The notes: generated by a model from the sequence alone, not told the origin. A stretch of 64,000 bases of DNA from Olsenella_K sp036454645 (GCA_036454645.1 JAZHSQ010000006.1:1-64000); one strand, 5' to 3'; counted from the first letter of the stretch, positions 16,747-26,534 are shown. Numbers and translations: made by a program.

Positions 16747-18115
16747 CCTCCACCGCCTTCCTCCGGATGAGCTCGGCGTCGAGGGGCAGGCCCCCCGCCG
16801 TGGCGCCGTTGCAGGTCAGGAACGGCCGCGCGCGCTTGAGGGTGACCCTGAGGCGAGCCAGGTCGTCGAAGCCGAGGATGGCCGAGCGGCGCGCGCGGAC
16901 GATGCGGCGCGCCCCGACCGGCCCGATGCCGGGGACCCTGAGCAGGGCCTCGAGCGGCGCCTCGTTCACCTCGACGGGGAAGAGGCCGATGTGGCGCAGA
17001 GCCCAGGCGAGCTTGGGGTCGAGGTCGAGGTCCAGCCAGGGCTCGTCGGCGCTGGTGAGCTCGCCCGGCCTGAAGTCGTAGTAGCGCATGAGCCAGTCCG
17101 CCTGGTAGAGGCGGTGCTCGCGGCGCAGCGGCACGGGCGTGCCCGGCTCGGGCAGGCGACCGTCCTCGATCATGGGCATGTAGGCGGAGAAGAAGATCCG
17201 CTTGAGGTCGTACCTCTCGTAAAGCGACCAGGAGAGGCGCAGGATCTGGTCGTCGCTCTCGGGCGTGGCCCCCACGATGAGCTGGGTCGACTGGCCGGCC
17301 GGGGCGAACGCGCGCCTCGAGGGGCTCACCCGGGAGCGACGTCCCCCGAGCCCGCGCGAGCCGCCCCCGGCCCCCTCCGCCAGGGGCGCCGCCGGGATGG
17401 GGGCACCGCCGGCGGTCGCGGTCCCTGTCGCAGCCCCGCGCGACGTCGCCGCGAGGGCGCGCGCGGGACCCCTCGTGCGCCCGCCGCGCTCCGACGCCTC
17501 CCTCAGCCGCAGCTCCTCCTCGTCCCTGCCGCGTCTGATCTGGGCCATGGGGCGCGTGATGCCGCCCGCGTCCTTGTCCGGGCAGAGCTCCGCCAGCGAG
17601 GCGGAGCTCGGCAGCTCGAGGTTCACGGAGAGGCGGTCGGCGAGCCTCCCCAGGCGCTCGACGAGCTCGGGGGAGGTGCCGGGGATGACCTTGGCGTGGA
17701 CGTAGCCGTTGAAGAGCAGGTCCTGGCGCAGGACGCGCAGGCACTCCACCATCCGCTCGCTCGTCTCGTCGGGCGTGCCGAGGACGCCGGAGGAGAGGAA
17801 GAGGCCCTCGACGTAGTTGCGCTTGTAGAAGTCCACCGTGAGCTCGGCGAGCTCGCGCGGGGCGAAGGTGGCCCTGGGGCAGCTCGCGGACCTGCGGTTG
17901 ACGCAGTAGGCGCAGTCGTAGGTGCAGGCGTTGCTCATGAGGACCTTGAGCAGGGAGACGCAGCGCCCGTCCGCGGTGAACGCGTGGCAGCAGCCGGCAG
18001 CGCGCGTCGCGCCGACCCTGCCGGCGACCGGCGCGCGCTCGGAGCCGGAGGAGGTGCAGGCGGCGTCGTACCTCGCCGCCTCCGCGAGTATGCCCAGCTT
18101 GGTATAGGTGTCCAC
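16682..18115 (-). CDS. Putative DNA modification/repair radical SAM protein (TIGR03916 family)
   Basis: This 477 aa protein carries the radical SAM cluster motif C-T-Y-D-C-A-Y-C (Cys 64, 68, 71) that binds a 4Fe-4S cluster and SAM. The family (TIGR03916) is paired with DUF4130 proteins and is suspected to act on DNA; its substrate is unknown. A helix-hairpin-helix L-L-R-V-P-G-I-G-P-V-G-A near residue 385, a non-specific DNA-binding fold, supports this. Residues 205-270 are an unusual Gly/Ala/Arg-rich insertion inside the barrel. The GTG at 18115 follows GGGAGG and gives the family's usual N-terminus. Two LexA-like boxes overlap its promoter. Confidence 0.87.
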   Translation of the reverse strand: MDTYTKLGILAEAARYDAACTSSGSERAPVAGRVGATRAAGCCHAFTADGRCVSLLKVLMSNACTYDCAYCVNRRSASCPRATFAPRELAELTVDFYKRNYVEGLFLSSGVLGTPDETSERMVECLRVLRQDLLFNGYVHAKVIPGTSPELVERLGRLADRLSVNLELPSSASLAELCPDKDAGGITRPMAQIRRGRDEEELRLREASERGGRTRGPARALAATSRGAATGTATAGGAPIPAAPLAEGAGGGSRGLGGRRSRVSPSRRAFAPAGQSTQLIVGATPESDDQILRLSWSLYERYDLKRIFFSAYMPMIEDGRLPEPGTPVPLRREHRLYQADWLMRYYDFRPGELTSADEPWLDLDLDPKLAWALRHIGLFPVEVNEAPLEALLRVPGIGPVGARRIVRARRSAILGFDDLARLRVTLKRARPFLTCNGATAGGLPLDAELIRRKAVEDARASSYNRARRQAEGQLSLF

Positions 18116-18136
18116 CGGAGCCTCCCTTGTGCGTGA

Positions 18137-18150
18137 AGAACCTCTGTTCG
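18137..18150 (-). promoter_or_regulatory. LexA-like (SOS) box, downstream copy
   Basis: On the minus strand the site reads CGAAC-AGAG-GTTCT, one base from the CGAAC-N4-GTTCG SOS consensus of Gram-positive bacteria and actinobacteria. It begins at about the expected transcription start, just after the -10 element. Confidence 0.65.
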
Positions 18151-18153
18151 CGT

Positions 18154-18182
18154 AGTGTAGCACCGAACAGGTGTCCGTACAA
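18154..18182 (-). promoter_or_regulatory. Promoter of the radical-SAM/DUF4130 pair
   Basis: On the minus strand TTGTAC (18182-18177) and TACACT (18159-18154) are separated by 17 bp. Both LexA-like boxes lie within or next to it. Confidence 0.65.
18164..18177 (-). promoter_or_regulatory. LexA-like (SOS) box, spacer copy
   Basis: On the minus strand the site reads CGGAC-ACCT-GTTCG, one base from the CGAAC-N4-GTTCG consensus. It lies between the -35 and -10 elements, so a bound repressor would block RNA polymerase. Its centre is 27 bp from that of the second box. Confidence 0.65.
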
Positions 18183-18218
18183 GGATGGCGCGGGGAGGCC
18201 TGGGGACGCCTAAGCGAA

Positions 18219-18250
18219 GGGGGCGCCCCGCCTGTCGGCGGGACGCCCCC
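18219..18250 (-). terminator. Hairpin at the end of rnpB
   Basis: A 14-bp GC-rich stem with one mismatch (18219-18232 with 18237-18250, loop TGTC) follows the RNase P RNA. The U tract on the minus strand is weak (TTCGCTT). Confidence 0.6.
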
Positions 18251-18261
18251 AGTCGGGCGAG

Positions 18262-18630
18262 GTGCGAGGCGGGCCTATGAGCCGGGTTCTGTCGCGGACG
18301 ACCATTTATCTACTGACGCCGTTGCCGACGCCCTCTAGCGCGCAACCCGAGCGCGGGGCGGGCCACCCCATGGCGCTCCTATTTGCGTTTGCTCCGGAAG
18401 GGGCTTGCCAAGCCGCCGTGTCGCCACGACGCTGGTGGTCTCTTGCACCACCGTTTCAGCTTTTCCCTCACCCGCTCGCGCGGGCAGCGGGAGTCTTCTT
18501 TTCTGCGGCGCTTTCCGTCGGGTTACCCCGCCTGGCCGTTAGCCAGCTTCCTGCCCTGTGGAGCCCGGACTTTCCTCATGGCGGACCGGTCTCCCGGTCG
18601 GCCCCGCGGTCGTCTGGCCCACCTCGCGCG
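18262..18630 (-). ncRNA. rnpB: RNase P RNA (rnpB), type A-like
   Basis: The catalytic RNA of RNase P, which trims the 5' leader of tRNA precursors. On the minus strand the conserved GAGGAAAGTCCGGGCTCC core lies about 50 nt from the 5' end and the 3' part carries GAACCCGGCTCATAGG. The ends close by a 12-bp P1 helix: GCGAGGTGGGCC (18627-18616) pairs with GGCCCGCCTCGC (18275-18264). The length of about 370 nt is normal. Ends are placed from P1 and the -10 element and may be off by a few bases. Confidence 0.93.
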
Positions 18631-18634
18631 GGGT

Positions 18635-18640
18635 ATTGTA
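18635..18640 (-). promoter_or_regulatory. -10 element of the rnpB promoter
   Basis: TACAAT on the minus strand, five to seven bases before the inferred 5' end of RNase P RNA. No good -35 hexamer was found at 16-18 bp. Confidence 0.55.
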
Positions 18641-18737
18641 GCACACCCCGCCTGCGCGACAGCCGGGCGGCGCTGGTGTAGGGTGGAGGGTGTCGCGCCG
18701 GGGGCGCAGGGGACGGACCTGGGGAGGGGATGGGAGC

Positions 18738-19376
18738 GTGCGGGAATCCTACGAGACGATAGCGGCCGACGCGCGGCCGGAGGGCGAGGTCGAGGACCGC
18801 AAGAGCCGCTTCATAGCCCAGCTCGCGCACGTGGGCTCCGAGCGGGAGGCGCGCGCGTTCGTCGACGCCGTGCGCGCCAGGCACCACGACGCCCGGCACA
18901 ACGTCCCCGCCTGGGTCCTCGCGGACGGGCGCGAGAAGCGCTCGGACGACGGCGAGCCCCAGGGCACGGCGGGCCAGCCGACCCTCGACGTCCTGCGCGG
19001 CGCGGGCCTCAAGGACGTCTGCTGCGTGACGACCCGCTACTTCGGCGGGACGCTCCTGGGGCCGGGCGGCCTCGTGCGCGCCTACACCGCCGCCGCCCAG
19101 GCCGCCGTGGCGAGCGCCCGCGAGGCGGGCCAGGTCGTGACCATGACCCTCGTCACCAGGGTCACCTGCTCCGTGCCCTACGGCGCCTACGAGCGCGTGA
19201 GGCGCATGGCGGCCGACGCCCACGGGGTGCTCAAGGACACGATCTTCGCCGAGGACGTTCAGCTCACCTGGGTCTTCCCGACGGGCGACGAGGCCGCCTT
19301 CGTGCGCGCGATGGTCGATTACGCCAACGGCGAGGACCTGTGCGTGGTGGGCGAGCCCACCTTCGGTGAGCTCTAG
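18738..19376 (+). CDS. yigZ: YigZ/IMPACT family protein
   Basis: The 212 aa protein belongs to the YigZ family, the bacterial relatives of IMPACT, thought to act around ribosomes and translation control; the molecular role is uncertain. The N-terminal UPF0029 domain shows K-S-R-F-I-A, S-D-D-G-E-P-Q-G-T-A-G-Q-P and R-Y-F-G-G-T-L-L-G-P-G-G-L-V-R, the family signature. A smaller C-terminal domain follows from about residue 140. The GTG at 18738 is chosen because GGGGAGGGG lies upstream and it removes a leader not found in the family. Confidence 0.9.
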   Translation: MRESYETIAADARPEGEVEDRKSRFIAQLAHVGSEREARAFVDAVRARHHDARHNVPAWVLADGREKRSDDGEPQGTAGQPTLDVLRGAGLKDVCCVTTRYFGGTLLGPGGLVRAYTAAAQAAVASAREAGQVVTMTLVTRVTCSVPYGAYERVRRMAADAHGVLKDTIFAEDVQLTWVFPTGDEAAFVRAMVDYANGEDLCVVGEPTFGEL

Positions 19377-19460
19377 GGCCCGCCCCCTGGGGCACGCGGG
19401 CGCGGCCTGCGGTATCATCACGGGGTCATGGCGACGGAGCGAGACGAGGGGTGCCGGGAC

Positions 19461-20354
<894 letters not shown>

Positions 20355-21755
20355 TGAGGTAGCCGTCCTCGGTCACGCGGTCGCCCCAGCTGTTCTCGAT
20401 GCGCCAGGCCTTGGGGCGGCCGTCGGCGCCGAGCTCCACGCCCTGGAAGACCATGGCGTGGGTCATGGACGTCTCGCGCGCGTCGTACATGGCGGCGCGG
20501 TCCATCCCGAGCTCCACGTCGAGGAGCCCCTCGTAGTCCATCGTGTCGGTGGCGAGGATGCCGGGCAGGTCGTCGACGTAGCGCGGGAAGTCCTGCATCA
20601 CGTCGGAGCACATCTGGCACGGCACGCCCGCCTTGAGGGAGGCCACGGCCGCGTCCTCGAGGACCTCGTGCTCCACGTTCAGGAACCTCTGCGGCCTGCC
20701 GCCGCGCACGGTGTCCCACAGGCCCACGTGGTAGGTGCGCCCGAAGGGCCTGCCCTCGCCGGGGATGGAGACGAGCTCCACGTAGTCGTCCGGGTCGAAG
20801 GGCACGTAGCGCTCGACGAAGGCCCTGGGCGTGAGGCCCTCGTCCCTCAGGACGAGCTGGCGCGTGGGCTTGCCGTCCTTGTCGGTCGCCTGCGGCACCT
20901 GCTCGCTCAGGAGCCCCTCCGGGACCTTGGCGTGCTCGCCCACGGGCATCTCCAGGTCGAAGGTCCGGGGAGGCTCGCCGAGGCAGATCGCGAGGGTGCG
21001 GTAGACGCCCTCGAGGAGCTCGGCCTTCCGGGCGCGCAGCTCGTCCTCGCCGGCGCCCCCGGCCGCGAGCGACCTCAGGACGTGGACGTCCCTGTGCAGC
21101 AGCCTCGAGAGGACGCGGTCCATCTGCTCGGAGTCCTGGGAGCAGGCGGTCTCGGGCATCGCCGACTTGGGCACGAGGCCCCACTTGCGCACCAGGTTGG
21201 TCGCCATCGTCCAGTAGCCGCCGTCGGAGACGCCCCAGTCGAGCGCGAAGTCCAGCTCGCGGTCGTCCCAGGGCGCATGTGCCAGCCTGATGGCGTTCTC
21301 GAGGAGCGCGTTGGACTTCTCGAGCTTGTCGTAGAACATGCCGAACGCCTGCGAGAACTCGAAGGTGTCGACGTCCAGGAGCTCCATGGTCCCCTGCCTG
21401 AGCACGTTGAAGGTCGAGAACATCCAGCAGCGGCCGCTATGGCGCTGGTTGGTGATCTTGCCGACCTTGGGCACCCTCACGCCGTAGGTGTCCGTGTAGG
21501 TGCGCAGCGCGGAGATGTCGCGCGCCGCCTTCATGAGGTTGGAGCTCGTGACCGCGTTGCGCGCGATCCTGTTGGCCCTGCTCGCCAGAAACTCGTCGTG
21601 CTGCCTGTCGGCCCAGTCCGTGCCGACGAGGCGCCTGTCCTCGTCCATCCTCGCTCCCTCCGCCGGGGCCCGCCCCGGCCGATCGCATCCAAGCCGCCCG
21701 TTCCGGCGGCGTCCTCGGACGCCCGCGCGCGGGCGTCCGCCCTGCCGCGCGGCGC

Positions 21756-23114
21756 CTAGCGGAGAAGCGCCAGCGAGCCCATGGGGTCCCAGGGCTCGAG
21801 CACCCTCGGCTCCTCGGTCTCAAAGGTGTGCCGCTGCTCCTCGCTGAGGTAACTCTTGTCGACGACCACCTGGTAGACGTACTCGTCGAACCACGCGTCG
21901 GACATCGTGTCGAAGCCGTCGCGCCCGTGGTCCTTGCCCCAGCTGTTCTCGACCTTCCAGAGGGTCGGCTCGCCGGACTCGTCGAGGTCGACGCCCTCGA
22001 GCACCATGGCGTGGGTCATCAGCGACTCGCCGTAGTCGAGGCGGGAGGCCTTGTCGAAGCCGGACTCCACGCGGAAGCCGAGCAGGCCGTCCACGTCGAG
22101 CGCGGCGGTGTCCATGATGCCCTCGGAGGAGAGGTAGCTCTGCGCCACGTCGCAGCCGAACCAGACGGGCAGGCCGTCCCTGAGCTGCGCGATCGCTGCG
22201 CGCTTGAGCTCTTGGGGCTCGAGGTTGAGGTAGCGCACGCCGCCGGCCTCCACAACGTTGCCCAGCCGGCTCACCGTGTAGGTGTGCCCGAAGGGCTTGT
22301 CCTCGGTGGGGGCGCTGATGAGGGAGACGTAGTCGTCGAGGTCCATGCCCACGGCCTCGGAGAAGAACTCCTGCGGCGTGAAGGTGCCGGAGAGCGCGAG
22401 CTTGTCGTCCTTGTCGCGCAGGCGCACCGAGAAGCTCCGGGGCGGCTCGCCGAGGCAGGTCACGAGCAGGCGGTAGACGTTGCCCATCGCCTCGGCCTTG
22501 AGCTGGCGCAGCCCCTCCTCGGAGCCGCCGCGGGCGCGCGAGTCGCGCAGGCGCTTGGCGGAGGCGCGCAGGTAGCGGGTGAGGTAGCTGTCGAGCTCGG
22601 CGGTGTTCTCGGAGCAGGCGGTCTCGGGCATGGCCTCCTTGGGCACGACGCCGTACTTGCGCACGAGGGCGCGGAACATGTCCCACTGGCCGCCGTCGCC
22701 GACGGGGTCCTGGAGCAGGTAGCTCACGAGCCGGCCGTGCAGGGGCTCGTCGGCCGTGTCGATCACGTTCTCGAGGAACCAGTTGCTCTTCTCGAGCTTG
22801 TCGTAGAAGAGCGGGTAGGCCTGAGAGAGCTCGAAGGTCTTGAGGTTGTACTTCTTGATGGTGCGGAAGCGCATCGTGTTGAGGCTGGCGAACATCCAGC
22901 AGCGCCCGGAGCGCTTCTGGTCGCAGCGGTCGCCCTGCGCGACCTCGACGTCGAAGGTGAGCGGGTTGGCCGCCACGCCCTCGGGGACGCGGGCGGCCTT
23001 GCGGAGGCCGACCGACGTGACGGCGTTCTTGGCGACGACGTTGGCGCGCTCGGAGCGGAAGTCCGCGCGGGCCTGCGCGAGGTCCTCCGCGGTGATCATG
23101 GTGTGCGTGTCCAT
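21756..23114 (-). CDS. pepC: Aminopeptidase C (peptidase C1B), copy 2
   Basis: A second C1B peptidase of 452 aa. The catalytic Cys 72 lies in K-R-S-G-R-C-W-M-F-A, the His in M-T-H-A-M-V-L and the Asn in V-E-N-S-W-G-K. It differs from copy 1 at many positions, so the pair is an old duplication or two separate acquisitions. The ATG at 23114 follows AAGGAG by five bases; an in-frame GTG one codon upstream is less likely. Neither copy has a signal peptide, in line with intracellular peptide turnover. Confidence 0.92.
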   Translation of the reverse strand: MDTHTMITAEDLAQARADFRSERANVVAKNAVTSVGLRKAARVPEGVAANPLTFDVEVAQGDRCDQKRSGRCWMFASLNTMRFRTIKKYNLKTFELSQAYPLFYDKLEKSNWFLENVIDTADEPLHGRLVSYLLQDPVGDGGQWDMFRALVRKYGVVPKEAMPETACSENTAELDSYLTRYLRASAKRLRDSRARGGSEEGLRQLKAEAMGNVYRLLVTCLGEPPRSFSVRLRDKDDKLALSGTFTPQEFFSEAVGMDLDDYVSLISAPTEDKPFGHTYTVSRLGNVVEAGGVRYLNLEPQELKRAAIAQLRDGLPVWFGCDVAQSYLSSEGIMDTAALDVDGLLGFRVESGFDKASRLDYGESLMTHAMVLEGVDLDESGEPTLWKVENSWGKDHGRDGFDTMSDAWFDEYVYQVVVDKSYLSEEQRHTFETEEPRVLEPWDPMGSLALLR

Positions 23115-23266
23115 CACATCTCCTTGTGGTTGTCCAGTCCGGCGGCGCCCGCCCGGGCGCGTCGCCCGGGCGGCGCGCGCCCTGCATAAAGTGAGTCTAG
23201 CACGGGACCGGCGGGGGCACGGGAGCTGCGCGGGCCCCGCGCGGGGAGGCGCGCCCGGTGGGGCGG

Positions 23267-23272
23267 TATACT
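23267..23272 (+). promoter_or_regulatory. Candidate -10 element before cca
   Basis: TATACT, about 80 bp before the cca start. No good -35 hexamer was found in the GC-rich upstream sequence. Confidence 0.35.
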
Positions 23273-23353
23273 TGCATCCGGTATGTGACGTGGTCGGACG
23301 CGCGGCGCCGGCGGGCGGGGGCGCCCGGGCGCGCGCAGGCGATTGGGGGTCCC

Positions 23354-24757
23354 ATGGGCGCGGAGGCGTTGGCTCGGCCGGACGAGCTCGCGGCGGCCTG
23401 CCCCGCGTACGCCCTCAGGGTCGTGCGCGCCCTCGAGTCGGCGGGCTGGGAGGCCTGGGTCGTCGGTGGGTGGGTGCGCGACGCCCTGAGGGGCGTGCGC
23501 GGGCACGACGTGGACGTGACGACCTCCGCCCCCTGGCGGGAGGCCGAGCGCGTCCTTCGCGCCGCCGGCATCGAGGTGCACGAGACGGGCACGCGCCACG
23601 GCACCGTCACGGCGGTCGTGGACGGCAGGCCCGTCGAGACGACCACCTACCGGGTGGAGGGTTCCTACACGGACCACCGCCACCCCGACGAGGTGCGCTT
23701 CGTGACCGACGTGCGCGAGGACCTCGCGCGGCGCGACTTCACGATGAACGCGATGGCCTGGCACCCCGACCGGGGCCTCCTGGACCCCTTCGGCGGCGCC
23801 GACGACCTCCTCGCGCGCACGGTGCGCGCCGTCGGCGACCCCGCGCGCCGCTTCGACGAGGACGCCCTACGCGTGCTCCGGGCGGTGCGCTTCGCCGCCA
23901 GGATGGGCTTCTCGATCGAGCCGGCGACCCAGCGGGCGCTGGTCGCGAGCGCGGGCGGGCTGGCGGGCATCGCGCAGGAGAGGATCGGCCAGGAGCTGGA
24001 CGGCATCGTGCGCTCGGGGCGCGCGGGCTGGGCGCTCCTGGAGGAGCCCGAGGTCATGTGCGCCGCCGTCCCCGAGCTCCAGGACAGCTGGGGGTTCGAC
24101 CAGAACAGCCCCTTCCACGTCTACGACGTGCTCGAGCACACCGCTCACGTCTGCCGCGCGTGCGAGGCCTTCACCGCCGGCCTCGCGAGCCCGCAGCTCC
24201 GGTGGGCGGCGCTGCTGCACGACGTCGCCAAGCCGGCAACCTACAGCGAGGACGTGACCGGCCGCGGGCACTTCTTCGGCCACCCGAAGGCGGGGGCGCG
24301 GATGAGCGCGCAGATCCTGCGCCGCCTCGCCATCCCCGGGGAGGTCGCCGTGCCCGCCACGCTCCTGGTGCGCTACCACGACCACGTGGTCCTGCCCACG
24401 AGGCGCTCGATGCTCAGGACCCTGCAGAAGTTCACCCACGCCTGCCCCGGCAGGGAGGTGCCGCTCACCTACGACCTTCTCGACCTCAAGAGGGCGGACG
24501 CGGTCTCCAAGTCGCCGAGGGTGGCGGGCTACGCCCACGAGCTCGACGAGATGGGGGTCGTGCTGAGGCGCGCGCTCGCCTCGGGCGCCGCCTTCAAGGT
24601 GAGCCAGCTCAAGGTGGACGGCGCGGACGTGATGCGGCTGCGGGGCATCCCGGCCGGCCCCGGCGTGGGCATGGTGCTCGAGTCGCTCGTGACCTGCGTG
24701 GTGGACGGCGACGTGCCCAACGAGCGCGAGGCCCAGCTCAGGTGGCTCGAGCTCTAG
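23354..24757 (+). CDS. cca: CCA tRNA nucleotidyltransferase with HD domain
   Basis: Adds or repairs the 3' CCA end of tRNAs. The 467 aa protein has the class II nucleotidyltransferase head V-V-G-G-W-V-R-D near residue 36 and the metal-binding D-V-D-V-T-T near residue 53, then R-R-D-F-T-M-N-A-M-A and R-F-D-E-D-A-L-R-V-L-R-A, which recognise ATP and CTP. An HD domain follows, with H-D-V-A-K-P near residue 290 and Y-H-D-H. The ATG at 23354 follows GGGGG; longer in-frame starts are not supported. The nearby tRNA genes already encode CCA. Confidence 0.94.
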   Translation: MGAEALARPDELAAACPAYALRVVRALESAGWEAWVVGGWVRDALRGVRGHDVDVTTSAPWREAERVLRAAGIEVHETGTRHGTVTAVVDGRPVETTTYRVEGSYTDHRHPDEVRFVTDVREDLARRDFTMNAMAWHPDRGLLDPFGGADDLLARTVRAVGDPARRFDEDALRVLRAVRFAARMGFSIEPATQRALVASAGGLAGIAQERIGQELDGIVRSGRAGWALLEEPEVMCAAVPELQDSWGFDQNSPFHVYDVLEHTAHVCRACEAFTAGLASPQLRWAALLHDVAKPATYSEDVTGRGHFFGHPKAGARMSAQILRRLAIPGEVAVPATLLVRYHDHVVLPTRRSMLRTLQKFTHACPGREVPLTYDLLDLKRADAVSKSPRVAGYAHELDEMGVVLRRALASGAAFKVSQLKVDGADVMRLRGIPAGPGVGMVLESLVTCVVDGDVPNEREAQLRWLEL

Positions 24758-24977
24758 GCGAGCCGGGGCGCTTCCGCGCACGTCCCGCCCGCGCCCGCCC
24801 GCCCGGGGCGGGCGTCGCCGCCGCCGGGCGCGCCTACTTTGAAGGTTTTGTAGCCGCGGGCGCGCTCCCGCGCACCAGGGTCCATAATGCCGGTTATTTG
24901 CGTCGCCTCGTGCTGGACGGGCCAGCCCGCCGGGAGGCTACGTGCCGGCGGCGGGGGCAGAGACCTAAGGAGTTCGC

Positions 24978-25217
24978 ATGGCGGGACTGCACTGTTGCGA
25001 CTGCGTCTTCTCGAGCATCGAGAAGAGCGCCAAGAACGGCGAGTACTTCGGGACCTGCGCGAAGGGCTACACCCTCACCAACCGGCACCCGCACGAGTGC
25101 GAGCTCGCGAGCTTCGCGCTCGAGGCCGACTCCCTCTTCCCCTCGGTGGACCCCTACGGCAAGCCGTACCTGGGCAAGAGCTGGGTCTGCCCGTCCTTCA
25201 GCAAGCGGGGGGCGTAG
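24978..25217 (+). CDS. Small Cys-rich protein of unknown function
   Basis: A 79 aa protein behind an AAGGAG ribosome site, so probably real. It has six Cys: 6, 7 and 9 (H-C-C-D-C), 27 (G-T-C-A-K-G), 41 (H-E-C) and 71 (V-C-P), plus His 5, 37 and 39. The spacing could bind zinc or an iron-sulphur cluster, but no family was recognised. It sits between cca and the tRNA promoter. A 220 bp GC-rich gap with no clear signal precedes it. Confidence 0.65.
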   Translation: MAGLHCCDCVFSSIEKSAKNGEYFGTCAKGYTLTNRHPHECELASFALEADSLFPSVDPYGKPYLGKSWVCPSFSKRGA

Positions 25218-25302
25218 GGGGGCGGAGTGACCTCCCGTCCGGGCGCGTCCCTCGTCGTTTCTCCACAAAATCGGGTCCGGCCAAAATATTTCCGATTTGT
25301 GC

Positions 25303-25331
25303 TTGCAAACGTCTGAGCGCTCCTGTAGAGT
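25303..25331 (+). promoter_or_regulatory. Promoter of the tRNA-Gln/tRNA-Glu cluster
   Basis: TTGCAA at 25303-25308 and TAGAGT at 25326-25331 are 17 bp apart. An AT-rich stretch just upstream (about 25265-25300) could serve as an UP element, as is common for stable RNA promoters. Confidence 0.65.
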
Positions 25332-25363
25332 ATCTTCTCGCATTGAAGGAAGCGCTGACTCAT

Positions 25364-25437
25364 TGGGCCTTCGTCTAATGGTAGGACAGCAGATTCTGGT
25401 TCTGTCAGTGGGGGTTCGACTCCCTCAGGCCCAGCCA
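25364..25437 (+). tRNA. tRNA-Gln (anticodon CTG)
   Basis: The acceptor stem TGGGCCT (25364-25370) pairs with AGGCCCA (25427-25433). The anticodon stem GCAGA/TCTGT closes the loop TTCTGGT, anticodon CTG, reading CAG. The T loop is GGTTCGACTCC. Discriminator G and CCA are encoded. Confidence 0.93.
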
Positions 25438-25452
25438 TTCTTTCGCGTGCAT

Positions 25453-25529
25453 GGCCCGTTCGTCTAGCGGTTTAGGACGCCGCCCTCTCAAGGCGGAGAT
25501 CAGCAGTTCGAATCTGCTACGGGCTACCA
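25453..25529 (+). tRNA. tRNA-Glu (anticodon CTC), copy 1
   Basis: Acceptor GGCCCGT pairs with ACGGGCT; anticodon stem CCGCC/GGCGG closes the loop CTCTCAA, anticodon CTC, reading GAG. T arm AGCAGTTCGAATCTGCT. CCA is encoded. Confidence 0.93.
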
Positions 25530-25566
25530 TGTTCCACCCGCCCCACCCAGCTGGGGCATCACATAT

Positions 25567-25643
25567 GGCCCGTTCGTCTAGCGGTTTAGGACGCCGCCCT
25601 CTCAAGGCGGAGATCAGCAGTTCGAATCTGCTACGGGCTACCA
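25567..25643 (+). tRNA. tRNA-Glu (anticodon CTC), copy 2
   Basis: Identical over 77 bp to the copy at 25453-25529 and separated from it by 37 bp. Same CTC anticodon and encoded CCA. A recent tandem duplication or gene conversion keeps the two alike. Confidence 0.93.
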
Positions 25644-25650
25644 AATCCAC

Positions 25651-25685
25651 GGCAGGCCACCGATTCGTTCGGGGCCTGCCTTCTT
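25651..25685 (+). terminator. Terminator of the tRNA cluster
   Basis: GGCAGGCC (25651-25658) pairs with GGCCTGCC (25673-25680), followed by TTCTT. Confidence 0.75.
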
Positions 25686-25745
25686 GTGTGCGGCATACTT
25701 GGTGCTCGCCGGCCGAGCGGGACGGCGGGGAGTCGAGGGGGAGAG

Positions 25746-26534
25746 ATGCTGGACGCTGAGAGGGTGCGGACGGACGTGGCGGACGCCATCGCCGCCTTCG
25801 CGCGGCGCTATCGGGAGGGGCGCGGGCTCGCGACCGACTGGGGCCGCCCGCTGGTCGGCTTCGCGGACGCCGACGGCCCCTGCGTGCGCGACCTGCGGCG
25901 TGTCGTCTCGCCCACCCACCACCTGCCGCAGGAGTTCCTCCCCGGCGCGACGGTCGTCGTCTGCTACTTCCTCCCCTTCGCACGCGCCGTCGAGCGCACG
26001 AACCTCGGCGGGGTGGAGCCGTCCGTCGCGTGGGTGGACGCCTACAACGACACCAACCGCATGTTCCCGCTGATAAACGAGGAGCTCGCCCGCCTCGTAG
26101 AGGGGTGGGGGTACCGCGCCGCCTCGCCCTCCGACACCGGGTTCACGGGCGACGGGCGCATCCTGAGCAACTGGTCGCAGCGCCACCTAGCCTTCGCCGC
26201 GGGGCTCGGCACCTTCGGCCTCAACAACATGCTGATAACCGAGGCGGGCACCTGCGGGAGGCTCTTCTCGCTCGTCTCCGACCTGCCCGTCGCGCCCGAC
26301 GCGCCGCTCGAGACGGAGCGCTGCCTCCACAAGCTCGGCCGCGGCTGTGCCCTGTGCGCGAGGCGCTGCCCCGTCGGCGCCCTGGACGAGCGGGGCGCCT
26401 TCGACCGCAGGGCCTGCTACGAGCGGCTCTGCGACTTCGACCGCCGGCTCGGCGCTGACGTGTGCGGCAAGTGCGTGGTCGGCCTCCCGTGCACCTTCCG
26501 CGACCCGAGCGCGCCCGGGGCCGCCTCCGCGTGA
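25746..26534 (+). CDS. 4Fe-4S protein related to epoxyqueuosine reductase
   Basis: A 262 aa protein with the architecture of QueG-like reductases. The N-terminal half has the segment S-P-T-H-H-L-P and the central part I-L-S-N-W-S-Q-R-H-L-A and G-T-F-G-L-N-N-M-L-I-T, as in QueG relatives. The C-terminal part carries a ferredoxin-like Cys set: C near residue 202, then C-A-L-C-A-R-R-C-P-V-G-A, and a later C-G-K-C. It is shorter than true QueG (about 350-380 aa), so it could be an electron-transfer relative and not the queuosine enzyme. The ATG follows GGGGGAGAG. Confidence 0.75.
   Translation: MLDAERVRTDVADAIAAFARRYREGRGLATDWGRPLVGFADADGPCVRDLRRVVSPTHHLPQEFLPGATVVVCYFLPFARAVERTNLGGVEPSVAWVDAYNDTNRMFPLINEELARLVEGWGYRAASPSDTGFTGDGRILSNWSQRHLAFAAGLGTFGLNNMLITEAGTCGRLFSLVSDLPVAPDAPLETERCLHKLGRGCALCARRCPVGALDERGAFDRRACYERLCDFDRRLGADVCGKCVVGLPCTFRDPSAPGAASA

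Noticed and set aside
25405..25759. Coding frames across the tRNA genes
   Set aside because: They arise from the duplicated tRNA-Glu sequence; cloverleaf structures explain the region.
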